Shown here: piece after piece, positions 36,494 to 48,446 of the stretch | Layout: every line of letters begins with the position of its first letter | How positions within the stretch are numbered: the stretch's first letter is position 1 | Source: Dryas octopetala | Taxonomy: Eukaryota; Streptophyta; Magnoliopsida; Rosales; Rosaceae | Reading direction: 5' to 3' | DNA length: 64,000 nt | Assembly (NCBI GenBank): GCA_963921425.1 | Contig: OY992840.1 | Location: 12,526,501 to 12,590,500 of the forward strand | The notes under the pieces: generated by a model | The model's input: the letters and a program-made list of their open reading frames with translations, nothing else | Told to the model about the DNA's origin: nothing | Database searches by the model: none | Position numbers and translations under genes: made by a program

Positions 36494-39400
36494 CATGTAG
36501 CTATATATAATTAATTAACTAGAAATCTAGAATTAATACGAAATTTTGTAGTCACGTATATGCATGTAATTATAATATATATATATATATGTATGTTTTC
36601 AGTTTAAGTATTTACTAATTATAATATATGCGGATCGATGCTATTTATTTATATTATCATATGCATTTGCTCAGTTTAATTACAACTTTGACAATTTCAT
36701 TCATGGTTTTGTATTGTAGACTGATCTGTTCAATATATATATATATATGTTTTAGGAATTACAATCCTCGATCTACCCATTTGCCTATCATGTTTTTAAT
36801 CTTGGCCATCAACTCTTTCACCTCTTTTCCTTTCTTTCTCTCTTTACTCTCTTTTTGATGGCCAAGATAAAAATATGGTAAGAAAATAGGTAGACAAATA
36901 AATAAGAAATCCTATTCCATGTTCTAGATATATCTAAAATATCTTTGTAAAACATATTTTCGAGTTGGATCTAAAATATCTACTCATCTAAAGTATGTAA
37001 TATATATATATATATATGTGTGTGTGCGCGCCTTAATTGGTCAATTTGAGGGGTGCGTTAAGGCTAAATATATGATTAAATAATTCTCAACTTTTAGGTT
37101 TCCTTCTCTCACCTTTTGTTTTGTTCAATAACTCTCAGTTTAGGTAGCTCTTAATATGATCATATATAGTTTCAAATTTTATTGAATTTATATAAATCCA
37201 TTCAAGTGCCGACGAGATTAATAAATTTATGTTCTCGTCCATCAATTGATGACTTTACGTTGTCGAAACCATTTTGGCATGGTATAGATCGATTTGAAAT
37301 TCTCAATTTTTTTTGCACAAGGTATAACGTACTGCACGATACAAATGCATAACGCATTACTTCAAACTGAATAATATTTTCTTATTATACTATATATTTA
37401 GACCAATTCTTAATAATAATGTTATGTTTCTAGACTATATATACATCTTATAAGAAAATATTCATTCTCGTGTACCCTATGGTGGAGTGTGCATTTGGTA
37501 GACTCAATCTTTAAAACTCATAAAAGTCTTTTATAAAATTAAACAAGAAAAATTTTCAATTACTAAATAAAATTATAAATCCATGGGATGTTGTGAAATT
37601 ATTAGTTAATAATTAAGATAGTTAAAACAAGGAACATATTTCTCAACTATCATATCAACAATTTATGATCGAGAGGCGCAGTTGTTGAAATATATGCATC
37701 TATCTCAATCATTTATATATGATCAAGAAATGTATATTTATATGATGATGATCTTAATATCTTATTTTTATTTTAATAAGTTTTTAAATGGATTAGAAAA
37801 ATCAACCAAATGGTATTAGGGGAAGGAAATTCAAATTTCAAACTTTAATTATAAATATAAATACTTTCAACCACTAGAGTCAGGAAGTGTAATTAGAAAT
37901 TCAATCTTTCTATGTCAAAAGAAGAAGAATTATAGGATGAAAAAGCTAGATTGGTCTCAGGTAATGGTAATGGCCCCCAAATTTAATAAAGATGGTGAAG
38001 TGGGCCTTCCAACTTGCTTAGATGGTAATTGGGCCCCGGTTTATATTGAAGGCCATTCGTGACTACCTCTAGGTAGGTAAGCCTCTTTAAGTTTAGGCTG
38101 ACTACCTATCAGTTAACACCTGGGTACGAAATCCATGACAAAGTGAGTAAATGAGTTACCTATTACTGGGCCAAGTAATTCAGTTCAAAATTTCAAATCT
38201 GAAAATATCAATTTCGTTTTTTCTGGTCGAAAAAATATCAACTTCTTACTAAATAAAAATTTAATTGAGTCATGTGATAATTAATGCTCACGCTGTATCC
38301 AAGTTTTATTGAAGAAATTAATTTTGGTCCTTATGCTTTTGGAGAATAAATTTACTCACTACTTTATCCATGCATGCATTACTTTTGAATTTGTAATACA
38401 AAGCTAGAATTAAAATAAACAAAAACAAACATAATAGAGAATCAAGATCTTCGTTAGTTATAATGGGACTACGTTTCTTAACAGATCGATCCATTTGTTC
38501 CTACCGTATTGACGTTCGGTTTGGTATATATATCAAGTTATCGATTGCTTCTGAAACTAGGAATGCAAGTGGTTTGATTGACCTACTTAATCTTTGTGTT
38601 GAATAGACTCAAATCAGATTCAAATAAACTTACCCAAATTCAGCCCATGCAAAACTTTATGAGCTTAAGCTATCCAAATTAATTCAATTAAGCCAAATTA
38701 CGAGTACTTATTTTCATGGCAAACAAAAAGGTTCAAATTTCGAGTCCGACTCACATGCTCACGAGAAGTCACATATAACGATTTTAGTTTAGAGTTTTAC
38801 CAAAGTCATATATTGTGTTTGAAGGAAATTGGAACATTTTATTCAAAATTAAGTGATAATAAAAATTGAAGAAGTTCAAAACTCCTTATATTTTCAATGT
38901 GATATCTTTATTTTCAATACACTCATTCACGTGTGGTGTTACTCAAAATCAATTGCATAATGACGATGGTTATTATTGTTAATCAGTGACTAAATTAATT
39001 GTAAAACACAAAGAAATTAAAAAAATGTCAATTGCTCGGCTCATTAAGAAGCGGACCAGCCTATAACCACTTTTTTTCAAGTTGCCTAGCAATATATCAG
39101 CCCATTTTTTATTTTAAACTTTAAAATATAACCTTTGTTATAATTTAATCAATATTAGTTCACACTAAAATCTTTGCTTAGACGGTTAAATGTCAGTTTA
39201 GACAACAATAACGTGAATTTTTTTAATGATGTAAACACCAAATTTGCTCTACATGGATTTATAATGTCATATTGATAAAAAAAAAATTTTAAAAAAAACT
39301 ACAAAAATTTTTAATTCCTTAAAAATAAATAAAATATAATATCATTAATACATGTGGTGTAAATTTAGTGTTCACATTATTCAAAAAATCATGTTAATAT

Positions 39401-39552
39401 TGTTTACACTAGCATAATTTGTAACATATATATTATTTTATAACTTTCTATTAATTCATATACTAATTTAAAATATTTTTTTGTTCAGATAACAATTTAA
39501 AATATTCCCAATCAGTGGTGCATTTTGTTTTACAAAAGCCTTAATTATATAT
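36494..39552. other. Gene-poor AT-rich region
   Basis: Contains several (TA)n runs (about 36574-36591, 36737-36751, 36999-37019). No coding sequence, RNA gene or bounded transposon could be supported. Confidence 0.5.
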
Positions 39553-39740
39553 CCCACAGTTCCACACACATGATGCACGAAAAGCACAAATAGACAAGAA
39601 AGGCCGTACGCGCACTGCACTCCCTGTCGGGAAGCCCTGACTTCATCACCAGTTCACCACCATACCTACCGGCAAAATTCCAGACTCCTGAAATTACTTC
39701 AATAACCCCCTCCTTAAAATCATGAGTTTGACCTGACTAT
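39553..39740 (+). repeat. Orphan copy of the UGT-C promoter
   Basis: This segment matches 55860-56000, upstream of UGT-C. Examples are CACAGTTCCACACACATGAT, then GCACGAAAAGCACAAATAGA, then CAAGAAAGGCCGTACG, CTCCCTGTCGGGAAGCCCT and CCGGCAAAATTCCAGACT. It carries about 25-30 bases that the other copy lacks. No UGT coding sequence follows. I read it as a relic of a duplicated gene-plus-promoter unit. Confidence 0.8.
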
Positions 39741-41569
39741 ATATAATCAATTCCATCAAATAAGTGAAATAGAAATACTGGAGAAGGGTGGTATATCTAT
39801 TACGTACGCTGGTACGCATATCTACGAAAGGTAAAATTACAACAACTATCCTTTTATTATTTGACTTTTAAAAATTATAAAAGAAAAAATCTCACATCCT
39901 TTGTCCTCATCTTCTTTGTGCCATAGTGCCATGGCATATCCATTACAAACACCACATAGATTCTCTCTCCCTCTTCCTTTTCCTGATTAGCATATATATA
40001 TTGAAAAAACTTTTAGATTGAAAAAAATAAAAAAATCCAAATCATTTAACCAGATTGAAGTAAAAAACTTTCAACATATTCTCTCTCCCTCACCATAGCT
40101 GCAACCGAGAATGAAAAAAAGAAAGAATTAAAAAAATATGTAAAGAGGACCTTATGGGTTTATCATCAACACGAGGAGATAAAGAGGGGTAATGAGGACA
40201 TATATATAAACAATCATTTCCTGGAAGAGTCCCTTTTTTGGGACTAAGCATTTTGGGGATATTTTTCCACTTAAAACTGATGAGACACGTATACAGTCCA
40301 TGCATGTCATGATCTGCGTTAGTAGGCATGGTGGCACTTCTTGATCATTAACTTTAAGATTTTTAATGGTCAAATTTGACTTTTGATTAATGTAATTTGG
40401 ACTAAGTTATATTTTCGTTCATACATTTTCAAAGTTTTAATTTTAGTTTTGTATTCGTTGCAATTCAATAATATATTAGTAATTATGTCTATTAAATTGT
40501 CAAATTTATTACACTTTAATTAGTTATGTACCTTACAAATTATTGCAATTGTTATCTTATTTTTTACAAATTATTACAATTTTAGTCTCGAATTTTACAA
40601 ATAATTTAATAATTTAAGAACAAATAATGATTTAATAAATGAAAATTTAACGTGTTATTGAATTGTAACAGTTTATAAAGTACACTAACATTAAAATAAT
40701 TAAAAGTATAAGAATAAAACTAAAACTTGATCAAACTACATGAACCAAAATAAACTTTAATTTAAAAAGTATGTGGCCCTTGTTAGGAAATGTTCCTTAA
40801 TTACGTATACACAGAGACTGTATATTTTTCTCCATATTCAATTGCAAACCCAAAAAGAAGTGGTCTAATCTATCTTACTTTCCAGTGTGTGTCGTGTATT
40901 TTTAGTATAAATTATGTGTGATAAAAAGCAATAGATTCATAGATATTTTGTGTGTAGATTGTGACATTGTGACTTCATATATAGTTAAGAAGTTAATGCA
41001 GCCATAAGGATAGCTAGTCTTATCAATAGCCAGCCTTTCCTTTTGGCAAAAGCCAACAACAAAGAGTTGATCAAGTTACCAAAACTCTTTACAGGCCTAC
41101 AGCTCCTCAACAAAAAAAAAAAAAAGGAATAAACTTTTAATATTCTTCTAATGTTTTAATTATTTTTCTCCAAACGGCAAAATATATAAGAGAAAAATTA
41201 AAGAAGTGGTGATTCTTGAACATATAAAAACACAGAAGAGAATAACTTTTAATTATGTCACATTATTAATTTCATAATAAAATATAATTTTATTTTAACG
41301 GGTAATTCTATTTGCACTTTGTAGAAAGCTTCTTGCTCTCTTATGCCGGTGTTAATACTTAATATAGACAATTAGGGAAATTCTCTACAAATTTATATTT
41401 CTTTCATTAAAACCCACATTTTTTTTTCATGTCTTAATGGCTTTGACTAATTGTCAACTCACCTACTTTTCATATATATATATATATATAGATATTTCTT
41501 AAAGTTAATGATTATAAAACCCAAATTTGGGCTCTTAATACCTTTAAGACCCAGGTCATTTTTTGGTTT
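39741..41569. other. Gene-poor region with further UGT-upstream similarity
   Basis: About 40255-40320 resembles 51385-51470, upstream of UGT-B (ATATTTTTCCACTTAAAACT, followed by a CATGATC-containing stretch). The rest is AT-rich without supported genes. Confidence 0.45.
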
Positions 41570-43110
41570 TTGAAGGAGGCCCAGTTTATACCAAACCGGT
41601 CCTCTCTTCCGTCTCCATCATTCTCCGTCTGTCACTCCGTCTCTCTGCCTCTCCCTTTCTCATTTCTCTCATTTCTCTCATTTATCTCTCCTCACCCCCA
41701 TCTCTCTCTTCTGTATAGGACCTCCGTAGGTGGCGACTTGAAGAAGAAGATCGACGGCTTGAGAACCATTGCGAGAAGATGAGCCACTGTGAGAACAGTT
41801 TGAGAACCACCAGTGCCGACTGTCATCTCCGGTGATCTGCAATTTCTGGCGACACCAAGGTGTCGAACCACCACTAGTCGATTCCTCTCGTCAATCTGAA
41901 CTCTATGGTGCCATTCTCTCATCTCCACGACCTCTGTAGGAGGCGACTCAAAGAAGAAGATCGACGGCTTGCCGCCATCAACTTGTTTTCCGACGACGGT
42001 GCGACTGTTGCTGACCACCAGAATATTCCTTGCGTTGAGAGAAGTCTGATGGTGTGGTTAGATCGTTCATTCGACCACTAGTTGCAGCAAATCGAAGCTT
42101 GGAAGTCAGCGTCTTCTCTCCCTGTTTTCCGACGAGTCCGATGGCGGCCTTAGCCGATTTTGGTATGTACTCTCTCCCCTTGACATCTTCTACTTGTTAG
42201 TGTAATTGATTTGAGTTTGATTGTTGGTAACTGGAAAATTTCTAATTTGAAACCCTAGGCTACCTTAAATAATTCTCCAAATCCTATTCCTATCATGACA
42301 ACTATCCTTTTTTTCTGGAAATATCAACCATTACAAACAAATTTCAGCAAAAACACTTAAGCTTTACACACAGAAAACCAATAGTACAAATATTAACTAT
42401 GAAACATTTTCACAAGCATTTTCGAGGTGACTGTCATCACACCTACTAGGCCTGTGTATACAATGAGTATGCTTTGAAGAGCCAATATGATACAAGCATA
42501 CACCTCCAGGTGATATATTAAGATTGTTATGTTGGATTGATATGACAAACTGAGATGTTGCTAGAATAAAAATATAGTTGTGCAATCGTTATCAGAGCAT
42601 GAGTTTGTTGAGTGCTGCTAATTATTATTAGGTGATAATGGATTTGTGTTGCAAACCACCATATGGTAGATGTCGGATTATTTTGGGTTTAGTTGTAATT
42701 AATTGAAGTTGATAATGGTATAGAACATGGAAAGGTTTAATTCCAGTAGATTACAGTATCTCATCCTTTGGCCCTTGTTTGCATTATCTTCTAGTTAGGT
42801 ATCACAATATGATGGCAATTTCTCACATGATCATGCATATTTTGAATCCAGTTATTATTTTAATCAAGTTATCCATTGACCATGAAAAATTAGATTATTG
42901 TGCCTCTGCCTGAACCAGAAGCAAGAAGAGCCATGTTTGAGCAACCAGGTAGCTCTCTCTACATATTTTTTGCGCATTCACACACACTTGTTTTAATGTG
43001 CTTGCATTTATCAGTCTTGCTCTTGCTGAGTACTTAACTTTCTATTTTTCTTTCGACAGAAATGCCATGTTAAGAACAAGGATATCCGGAAGTTTCAAGT
43101 TATTTTTCTT
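41570..43110 (+). other. Possible chimeric transcription unit or gene-capturing element
   Basis: A CT-rich leader (41600-41720) precedes GC-richer sequence. That sequence contains a roughly 45-bp direct repeat at 41718-41762 and 41928-41972, sharing GAAGAAGAAGATCGACGGCT. An ATG at about 42139 encodes MAALADFG, ending at a donor (TTTTG|GTATGT). At 42894-42949 a piece reads IIVPLPEPEARRAMFEQP and ends in a GTAGCT donor. This resembles one exon of a katanin-type AAA ATPase, where VPLPEPEARRAMFE is typical. An acceptor-like site precedes 43061. No complete protein emerges. Either transposon-assembled gene pieces or a young non-coding locus. Confidence 0.35.
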
Positions 43111-43230
43111 TTTCAACGGAATTGTGATTATGTTTTAGTTTGTTGTAATTGTGTCATAAGTTTATAATTCATTTAGTTATTTATGCTTTCACAGTGATTG
43201 TATTAAGTTTAAATTATATTATCTAATTTA

Positions 43231-43790
43231 TTGTTATTGTTATTATCAAACAATAACAATACTTGATTGCCACTGTTGTGCAGTAGCAATAGGTGATTGC
43301 TACTGTCGGACAGTAGCAATATGTGATTGTTACTGCCGGGCAGTAGCAATATGTGATTGTTACTGCCGGGCAGTAGCAATATGTGATTGTTATTAGCAGT
43401 AGGTGATTATTACTGTCAGGTAGTAGCAATATGTGATTATTACTGTCAGACAGTAGCAATAGGTGATTGTTACTATTCGATAATAACAATTATATTTATT
43501 ATTAAAACATAAAAGATTACTGTGTGACAGTAGCAATCAGGTGATTGTTACTCTCTGAATTTTGTAATTTTCTATGGTTTGAATTTTGGTGATTGTTATT
43601 GTATGACGATAACAAGATATATTAGTTATCTTCAACAGGTGATTGTTACTGTAAGACAATATCAATTTCTGATTGTTACTGCCAGACAGTAGCAATAAGT
43701 GATTGTTATTATCAAACAATGATAATACTTGATTGCCACTGCCCGACAGTAGCAATAGATGATTGTTACTATTCGATAGTAACAATTATA
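43231..43790. repeat. Tandem array of 30-bp palindromic units (two clusters)
   Basis: Cluster 1 (about 43231-43490) has nine units and cluster 2 (about 43590-43790) has six. The consensus is ATTGYTACTGYC + GRCAGTAGCAAT followed by a 4-6-base spacer (ATGTG/AGGTG). Several units are near-perfect palindromes with a one-to-three-base centre. The stem sequence varies between units while pairing is kept. Both clusters end with the same sequence (ATTCGATA, then TAACAATTATATTTA). The flanking 50 bp is shared too, so the cluster itself was duplicated. The frames across it are repeat artefacts. Confidence 0.9.
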
Positions 43791-43942
43791 TTTACTATTA
43801 AAACGTAAAAGATTATGGATGCCTCATCTTGATTTTTTGTATTTTATATTGGTTATTATTTAACATGTTTTATGACATGAAAATACATAAATTATTATTT
43901 GTTTTTTTTGGGTAGTTTATGTACCAATTGGTACTGAAATGG

Positions 43943-43978
<36 letters not shown>

Positions 43979-44005
43979 GAAAAATGGCATTTTAAAAACA
44001 CTGTA

Positions 44006-44106
44006 GCGCGCTACAATAACGGCGTCACTGTAGCGCTGTTACTGTAGCACCGGTTTTTTAAAAAGTGGGCCGCTACAGTATTTTACTGTAGCGCTTGGAC
44101 CGGATG
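44006..44106. repeat. Cluster of ACTGTAGCG palindromes
   Basis: Contains TGTAGCGCGCTACA, then several ACTGTAGC copies. A 9-bp stem CGCTACAGT/ACTGTAGCG surrounds a 5-base ATTTT loop (about 44072-44094). This GC-rich island in AT-rich DNA is likely the subterminal part of a transposon whose limits I could not fix. Confidence 0.6.
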
Positions 44107-45256
44107 AATAGTGAATTTTAAAAAATGGACTTAAAAAAAAAAACCCTATTTCTTAATCAGCATTTTTTAAAATTCAGATATTGTAAATCTCTTTTATGCC
44201 CTCAATTCTATGTCAGACTATTATTCCACTATTTATTGTTGGTAACTGTTGTTATTACTTCTTAAATCTTTGGTGTTTTTAATGCTCATAATTCATTGTT
44301 TGGACTTTTATTTTTTTTATTTCAAATATGAATTTTTCATAAATTTCTAATTAAGCAACCTACACTAATAAAATTAGAATATATTATGCAATAAATAGAA
44401 ATCTACGGAATATATATACTTCAACACACCTACACCATAAAATTTCAAGGAATATAATGAACCTACACTATACACAAGTAAATAACCTACAACAACAAAG
44501 GAATTGCAAACATTTGTATAAAAAAGAAAAAAACTAAGGAACCTACATGAATTATTCAATAAGAACTTATGTTATCATATTCAATAAGGAACCTACATTA
44601 GAATATTTATTTAATAAGGAACCTACATGCATTAACTAATACACCTCCAACAGACAAAACAAAAAACACCTACAACATAAAAACTCAAATATCTCCAGTA
44701 AAAAAAAATGCACATATCTCTAATAAAAAAAACTCACATATCTATTATTTTTTATATTTAAATAAGAGTAATTTAATGATTTCCTATAGTTTAGTGATTT
44801 GTAGGAGAGAAAAATCTGAAATCAACATTAATTACATAATGACAAAACTTGTAAATAATAGAAAACTTATGGATTATTGTTAATGGTGTAGACTTTTAAA
44901 TACGGGCTTTAGCTATTAAAAAAAAACTAATGGTGTTAGATTCTATACAAAATTAGTTTAAAGGGCTAATATCCTAATATCCCTACTTAATAGTATATGC
45001 ATGCATGATGCATGCAGGCCGATGACGTTATGGCTACAGCAGAATGTGAATATAATATATGGAGGAGAAAGCAAAATGACAAGAAGTTGGAAATGAAAAA
45101 TGCAGAAATAGACAAGCAGTAACGTGGTGAGCCCATGGTCTTATCAACAAAGTTTCAGCAACCAACTACATTCCAGACTCACCAACAAACAGTCCACCAT
45201 TCTCAAAATTCTTCATTAAATACTTGGCCACTCCAAACCCAGAAACAAACCAAAAA
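44107..45256. promoter_or_regulatory. UGT-A upstream region
   Basis: AT-rich. At about 44400-44645 several copies of a GGAACCTACA-type motif occur. A TATA-like TATAATATATGG lies at about 45051-45062, roughly 195 bp before the preferred start codon. The in-frame ATG at 45224 lies in this leader. Confidence 0.4.
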
Positions 45257-46681
45257 ATGGAACACACCCAACACCCCCATCCCAACGTAATCATCGTCCC
45301 AACTCCAGGATTGGGGCATCTCATCCCGCTTGTCGAGTTGGCCAAACGACTCGTCGTCTACCACCACTTCACCGTCACCTTCATCATCCCAAACGACGGG
45401 TCGTCCTTGGCACCCCAGAAGAAAGTCCTTCAAGCCTTGCCCCAAACCATATCCTCCACCTTTCTCCCTCCCGTAAGCTTCGACGACCTTCCCGAGGACG
45501 CCTTGATGGAAACCAGAATCGCTCTCACCGTACCTCGTTCCCTCTCTGCTATACGAGACTCGGTTAAGGTCCTAGCCGAGTCAACTCGGCTAGTGGCCCT
45601 TGTGGTTGATCTTTTTGGTCTGGACGCCTTTGATGTGGCCAATGAATTCAACGTACTACCCTTTGTTTTCTTCCCTACCGCGGCTATGGGTTTGTGGTTT
45701 GTATTTCATTTGCCAAAGCTTCATGAAACCACTTCTTGTGAGTACAGGGATTTGCCTGAACCGGTCCAACTTCCGGGCTGTGTGCCTCTCCATGGTAGAG
45801 ATTTTGTGGACCCGGTTCAAGATAGGACCAACCCGGCTTATGGAGCGATGATTCACTTGTCCAAGAGGTATCAGACGGCTGCTGGGATCATGGTCAATAG
45901 TTTTTTGGAATTGGAACCGGCTGCTTTCAAGGCTTTCAAGGAAGAAGGACATGATCTTCCACCGGTTTACCCAGTTGGACCGGTCATAAAGACCGGTTCG
46001 AGTGAAGGGGGGGTTGATTCGAACCAGTGTCTGAGCTGGCTAGATAGGCAACCAGCTGGGTCAGTGTTGTTTGTTTCGTTTGGGAGTGGTGGGTCTCTCA
46101 CACTTGAGCAGATGAATGAGTTGGCCTTGGGACTTGAATTGAGTGGGCAGAGGTTTCTTTGGGTGGTTAAGACCCCAAATGAGGGTGCCAAAAATGCCTC
46201 TTACTTTAGTGTACTCCAAAGTACCAAGGACCCTTTGAGTTTTCTACCCAATGGGTTCTTGGAGAGGACCAAAGAGGTGGGCCTAGTGGTGCCCTCTTGG
46301 GCTCCACAGGTCCAAGTGCTAAGTCATGGCTCAACAGGTGGCTTTTTGACCCATTGTGGGTGGAACTCAATACTGGAAAGCATAGTGCATAGTGTGCCTT
46401 TAATTGCTTGGCCACTCTATGCAGAGCAAAGGATGAATGCAGTACAGCTAGTGGATGGTTTAAAGGTGGCATTAAGGGTCAAAATGAATGATAAGGGTTT
46501 AGTGGAGCACCAAGATATTGCTAACTATGCAAAGGCCCTAATTGAAGGAGATGAAGGGAAATTACTCACGAACAAGATGAAAAAGCTGAAAGAGTTAGCC
46601 GAAGTGGCTTTGAGCCAAGAAGGGTCGTCTACCAAATCACTTGCCCAGGTGGCTCAGATTTGGAAGGGCCACAAGAACTAA
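45257..46681 (+). CDS. UDP-glycosyltransferase UGT-A, UGT72B (hydroquinone glucosyltransferase) type
   Basis: Intronless, 474 residues from the MEHTQ start. An in-frame ATG 33 bases upstream would add 11 residues, but both paralogues begin MED-x-Q at the position of MEHTQ, so I prefer this start. Catalytic His21 (PTPGLGHLIP) and its partner Asp118 (LVVDLF) are present. The C-terminal PSPG box (residues 348-391) starts WAPQVQVLSH, but the middle reads HCGWNSILESIVHSVPLIAW. Compared with UGT-B and UGT-C, Thr is replaced by Ile and the strongly conserved Gly before VP by Ser. UGT72B enzymes transfer glucose from UDP-glucose to small phenolics (hydroquinone, chlorophenol, coniferyl alcohol) in the cytosol. 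First of three tandem paralogues. Confidence 0.93.
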   Translation: MEHTQHPHPNVIIVPTPGLGHLIPLVELAKRLVVYHHFTVTFIIPNDGSSLAPQKKVLQALPQTISSTFLPPVSFDDLPEDALMETRIALTVPRSLSAIRDSVKVLAESTRLVALVVDLFGLDAFDVANEFNVLPFVFFPTAAMGLWFVFHLPKLHETTSCEYRDLPEPVQLPGCVPLHGRDFVDPVQDRTNPAYGAMIHLSKRYQTAAGIMVNSFLELEPAAFKAFKEEGHDLPPVYPVGPVIKTGSSEGGVDSNQCLSWLDRQPAGSVLFVSFGSGGSLTLEQMNELALGLELSGQRFLWVVKTPNEGAKNASYFSVLQSTKDPLSFLPNGFLERTKEVGLVVPSWAPQVQVLSHGSTGGFLTHCGWNSILESIVHSVPLIAWPLYAEQRMNAVQLVDGLKVALRVKMNDKGLVEHQDIANYAKALIEGDEGKLLTNKMKKLKELAEVALSQEGSSTKSLAQVAQIWKGHKN

Positions 46682-48055
46682 GTTCCCAAGTAACGTCTCA
46701 AATGAATGCTTTCATTAAAACTTGAATGAAATAAATGATCTGTTTGCCTAATTTGGACTTATCTGTCAATGTTCTTTTAGTTTTTTACATTATTGGTTGA
46801 GCATTTTATTTGTTTTATATTGGACTTGTATGGGGCTGGGATAAACGTTAGGTGAAGAATGACTCATATCAATATATATACATTGGGCTGAATTATGGGG
46901 CAGGGATAGAGGTTAGATGCAATAGTCCTCAAACTTCTCTAGCCCAATGTTGCATTCACTTTGCACATCTTCCAGTCCATATTGAGGTTGTTTTGGGACC
47001 AAATGTATCAGAATATATATTATAGGAAAAATTAGAATTTAACCCTTCTAACATTTCTTTCTTATTATAAAAAAAAAAATTATGACTTTTTTTTTCTCTC
47101 AAATAAAGTACTTATTTTTTTTTTAAATAAACCCCTTCGATCATTGTCTTGTCAAAAAAATATATATGTTATTATTTTTTTATTTTTTGAGGGTATATGG
47201 TACAGATTCACCTCATACCTTTCTAGGGTATAGAATGAGGTTTGTGAAGGCTGCATATTAGGTTTTAACTCTGAAATTTTGGGCGGAAACCTAATATAAA
47301 GCCGACAAACCAGGGCTTGAGAAAAAATAGAAATGCACTGCCGAACACTCGAACATGATCGTCAAGGGCTCAACACCTAATATGTGTGAAAAAAATAAAA
47401 CTAATGGATTAATATTATGTAATATGAAATGGTTACAATATTATTGAACTTTAATTAGAATTTTAAAAGTCATAAGACTTTATTCGGTAAATTGTTAAAT
47501 TAAAGAACCTAAATAGAAGTTTCCTTATATTATATCACTAGGTTTTTTTCTTTCAGAGGATCACCAGGTATTTGATTTGGTGAAGCATAAACAATGCATC
47601 CACAAGTATTTTGAAGTAACTTGTAAGTCCTATTATAGATACTTGCATTTTTATTGGATCTATATATACTTGCAATGAATTAAAGATATTGATGTGGGTA
47701 AAATGTAACATGGTAACTTGGTGAAATGCCCTTCATACAAGGAACTTTAGCACCCCAAATTTCACATGCTAACTAGCTTTATCTTCATTCATTTGACAAG
47801 CTAAAAATGTACTTAATTTGTAAGCATATGCATTATCAGTTTATCACAAAATAGAATTGACATGTACGCATCCCGAAAAGTAGATAAAAAAGAAACAAAT
47901 TAGTGCCACAAACCACACATTAGCTTCCAACAAATCACCGATTGGCTTTCAACAACCAGCACCACTAAGAAACTCTTCGAATTGCAACATCAACAACATA
48001 ATAAAACATTAAACATACAATATACGCATTGACAGCTCATTCTATTTTATAAAAA
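46682..48055. other. Spacer between UGT-A and the 48-kb foldback element
   Basis: Includes the UGT-A 3' UTR. The rest is AT-rich, with no gene recognised. Confidence 0.5.
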
Positions 48056-48446
48056 ATGGACAGCACTTGGGTCACCCTACCAAATTCTGATTTCGGTAAT
48101 ACCGGTACATGATCAGAACCGTTTAATTTTTAGATAACCTATTAAAGATAATTTTTGCAAAAAATCAAATCAATCGGAAATCGTTTAATTATATAACTGT
48201 TTTCAATTAAGTAGAAAAAATCGATGGTTTCTGATTAAAGAATAATTTTTTGACAAAATCGTTGATTTTTTATATTTAATCGATAATAGTTATATAATCA
48301 AACGATTTTCGATTGAGTTGATTTTTTACAGAGATGATCTATAATATGTGATCTAAAAAGTGAACGTTTTCGATCATGCGCTGACATTACCGAAATTGTA
48401 ATTTTGGGGGTGGGATGATCTTGGAGTACCCCCAAGTACTGTCCAT
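48056..48446. mobile_element. Foldback MITE, 391 bp
   Basis: The ends ATGGACAGCACTTGGG and CCCCAAGTACTGTCCAT are inverted copies. Complementarity continues through most of each arm, for example TCAATCGGAAATCGTTTAAT against ATCAAACGATTTTCGATTGA, and TTTCGGTAAT against ATTACCGAAA. There is no coding content. AT-rich flanks obscure the target duplication, so the superfamily is not assigned. Confidence 0.8.

Noticed and set aside
36069..36500. 143-residue frame overlapping the WDCGS gene
   Set aside because: Shadow frame of a gene with a conserved motif in the other frame.
43231..43790. CRISPR-like regular repeats
   Set aside because: Plant nuclear DNA; spacers are only 4-6 bases and shared between units, and there are no cas genes. 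It is a palindromic satellite.
45224..45256. Upstream in-frame ATG of UGT-A
   Set aside because: It would add 11 residues that the paralogues lack; MEHTQ aligns with MEDAQ and MEDTQ.
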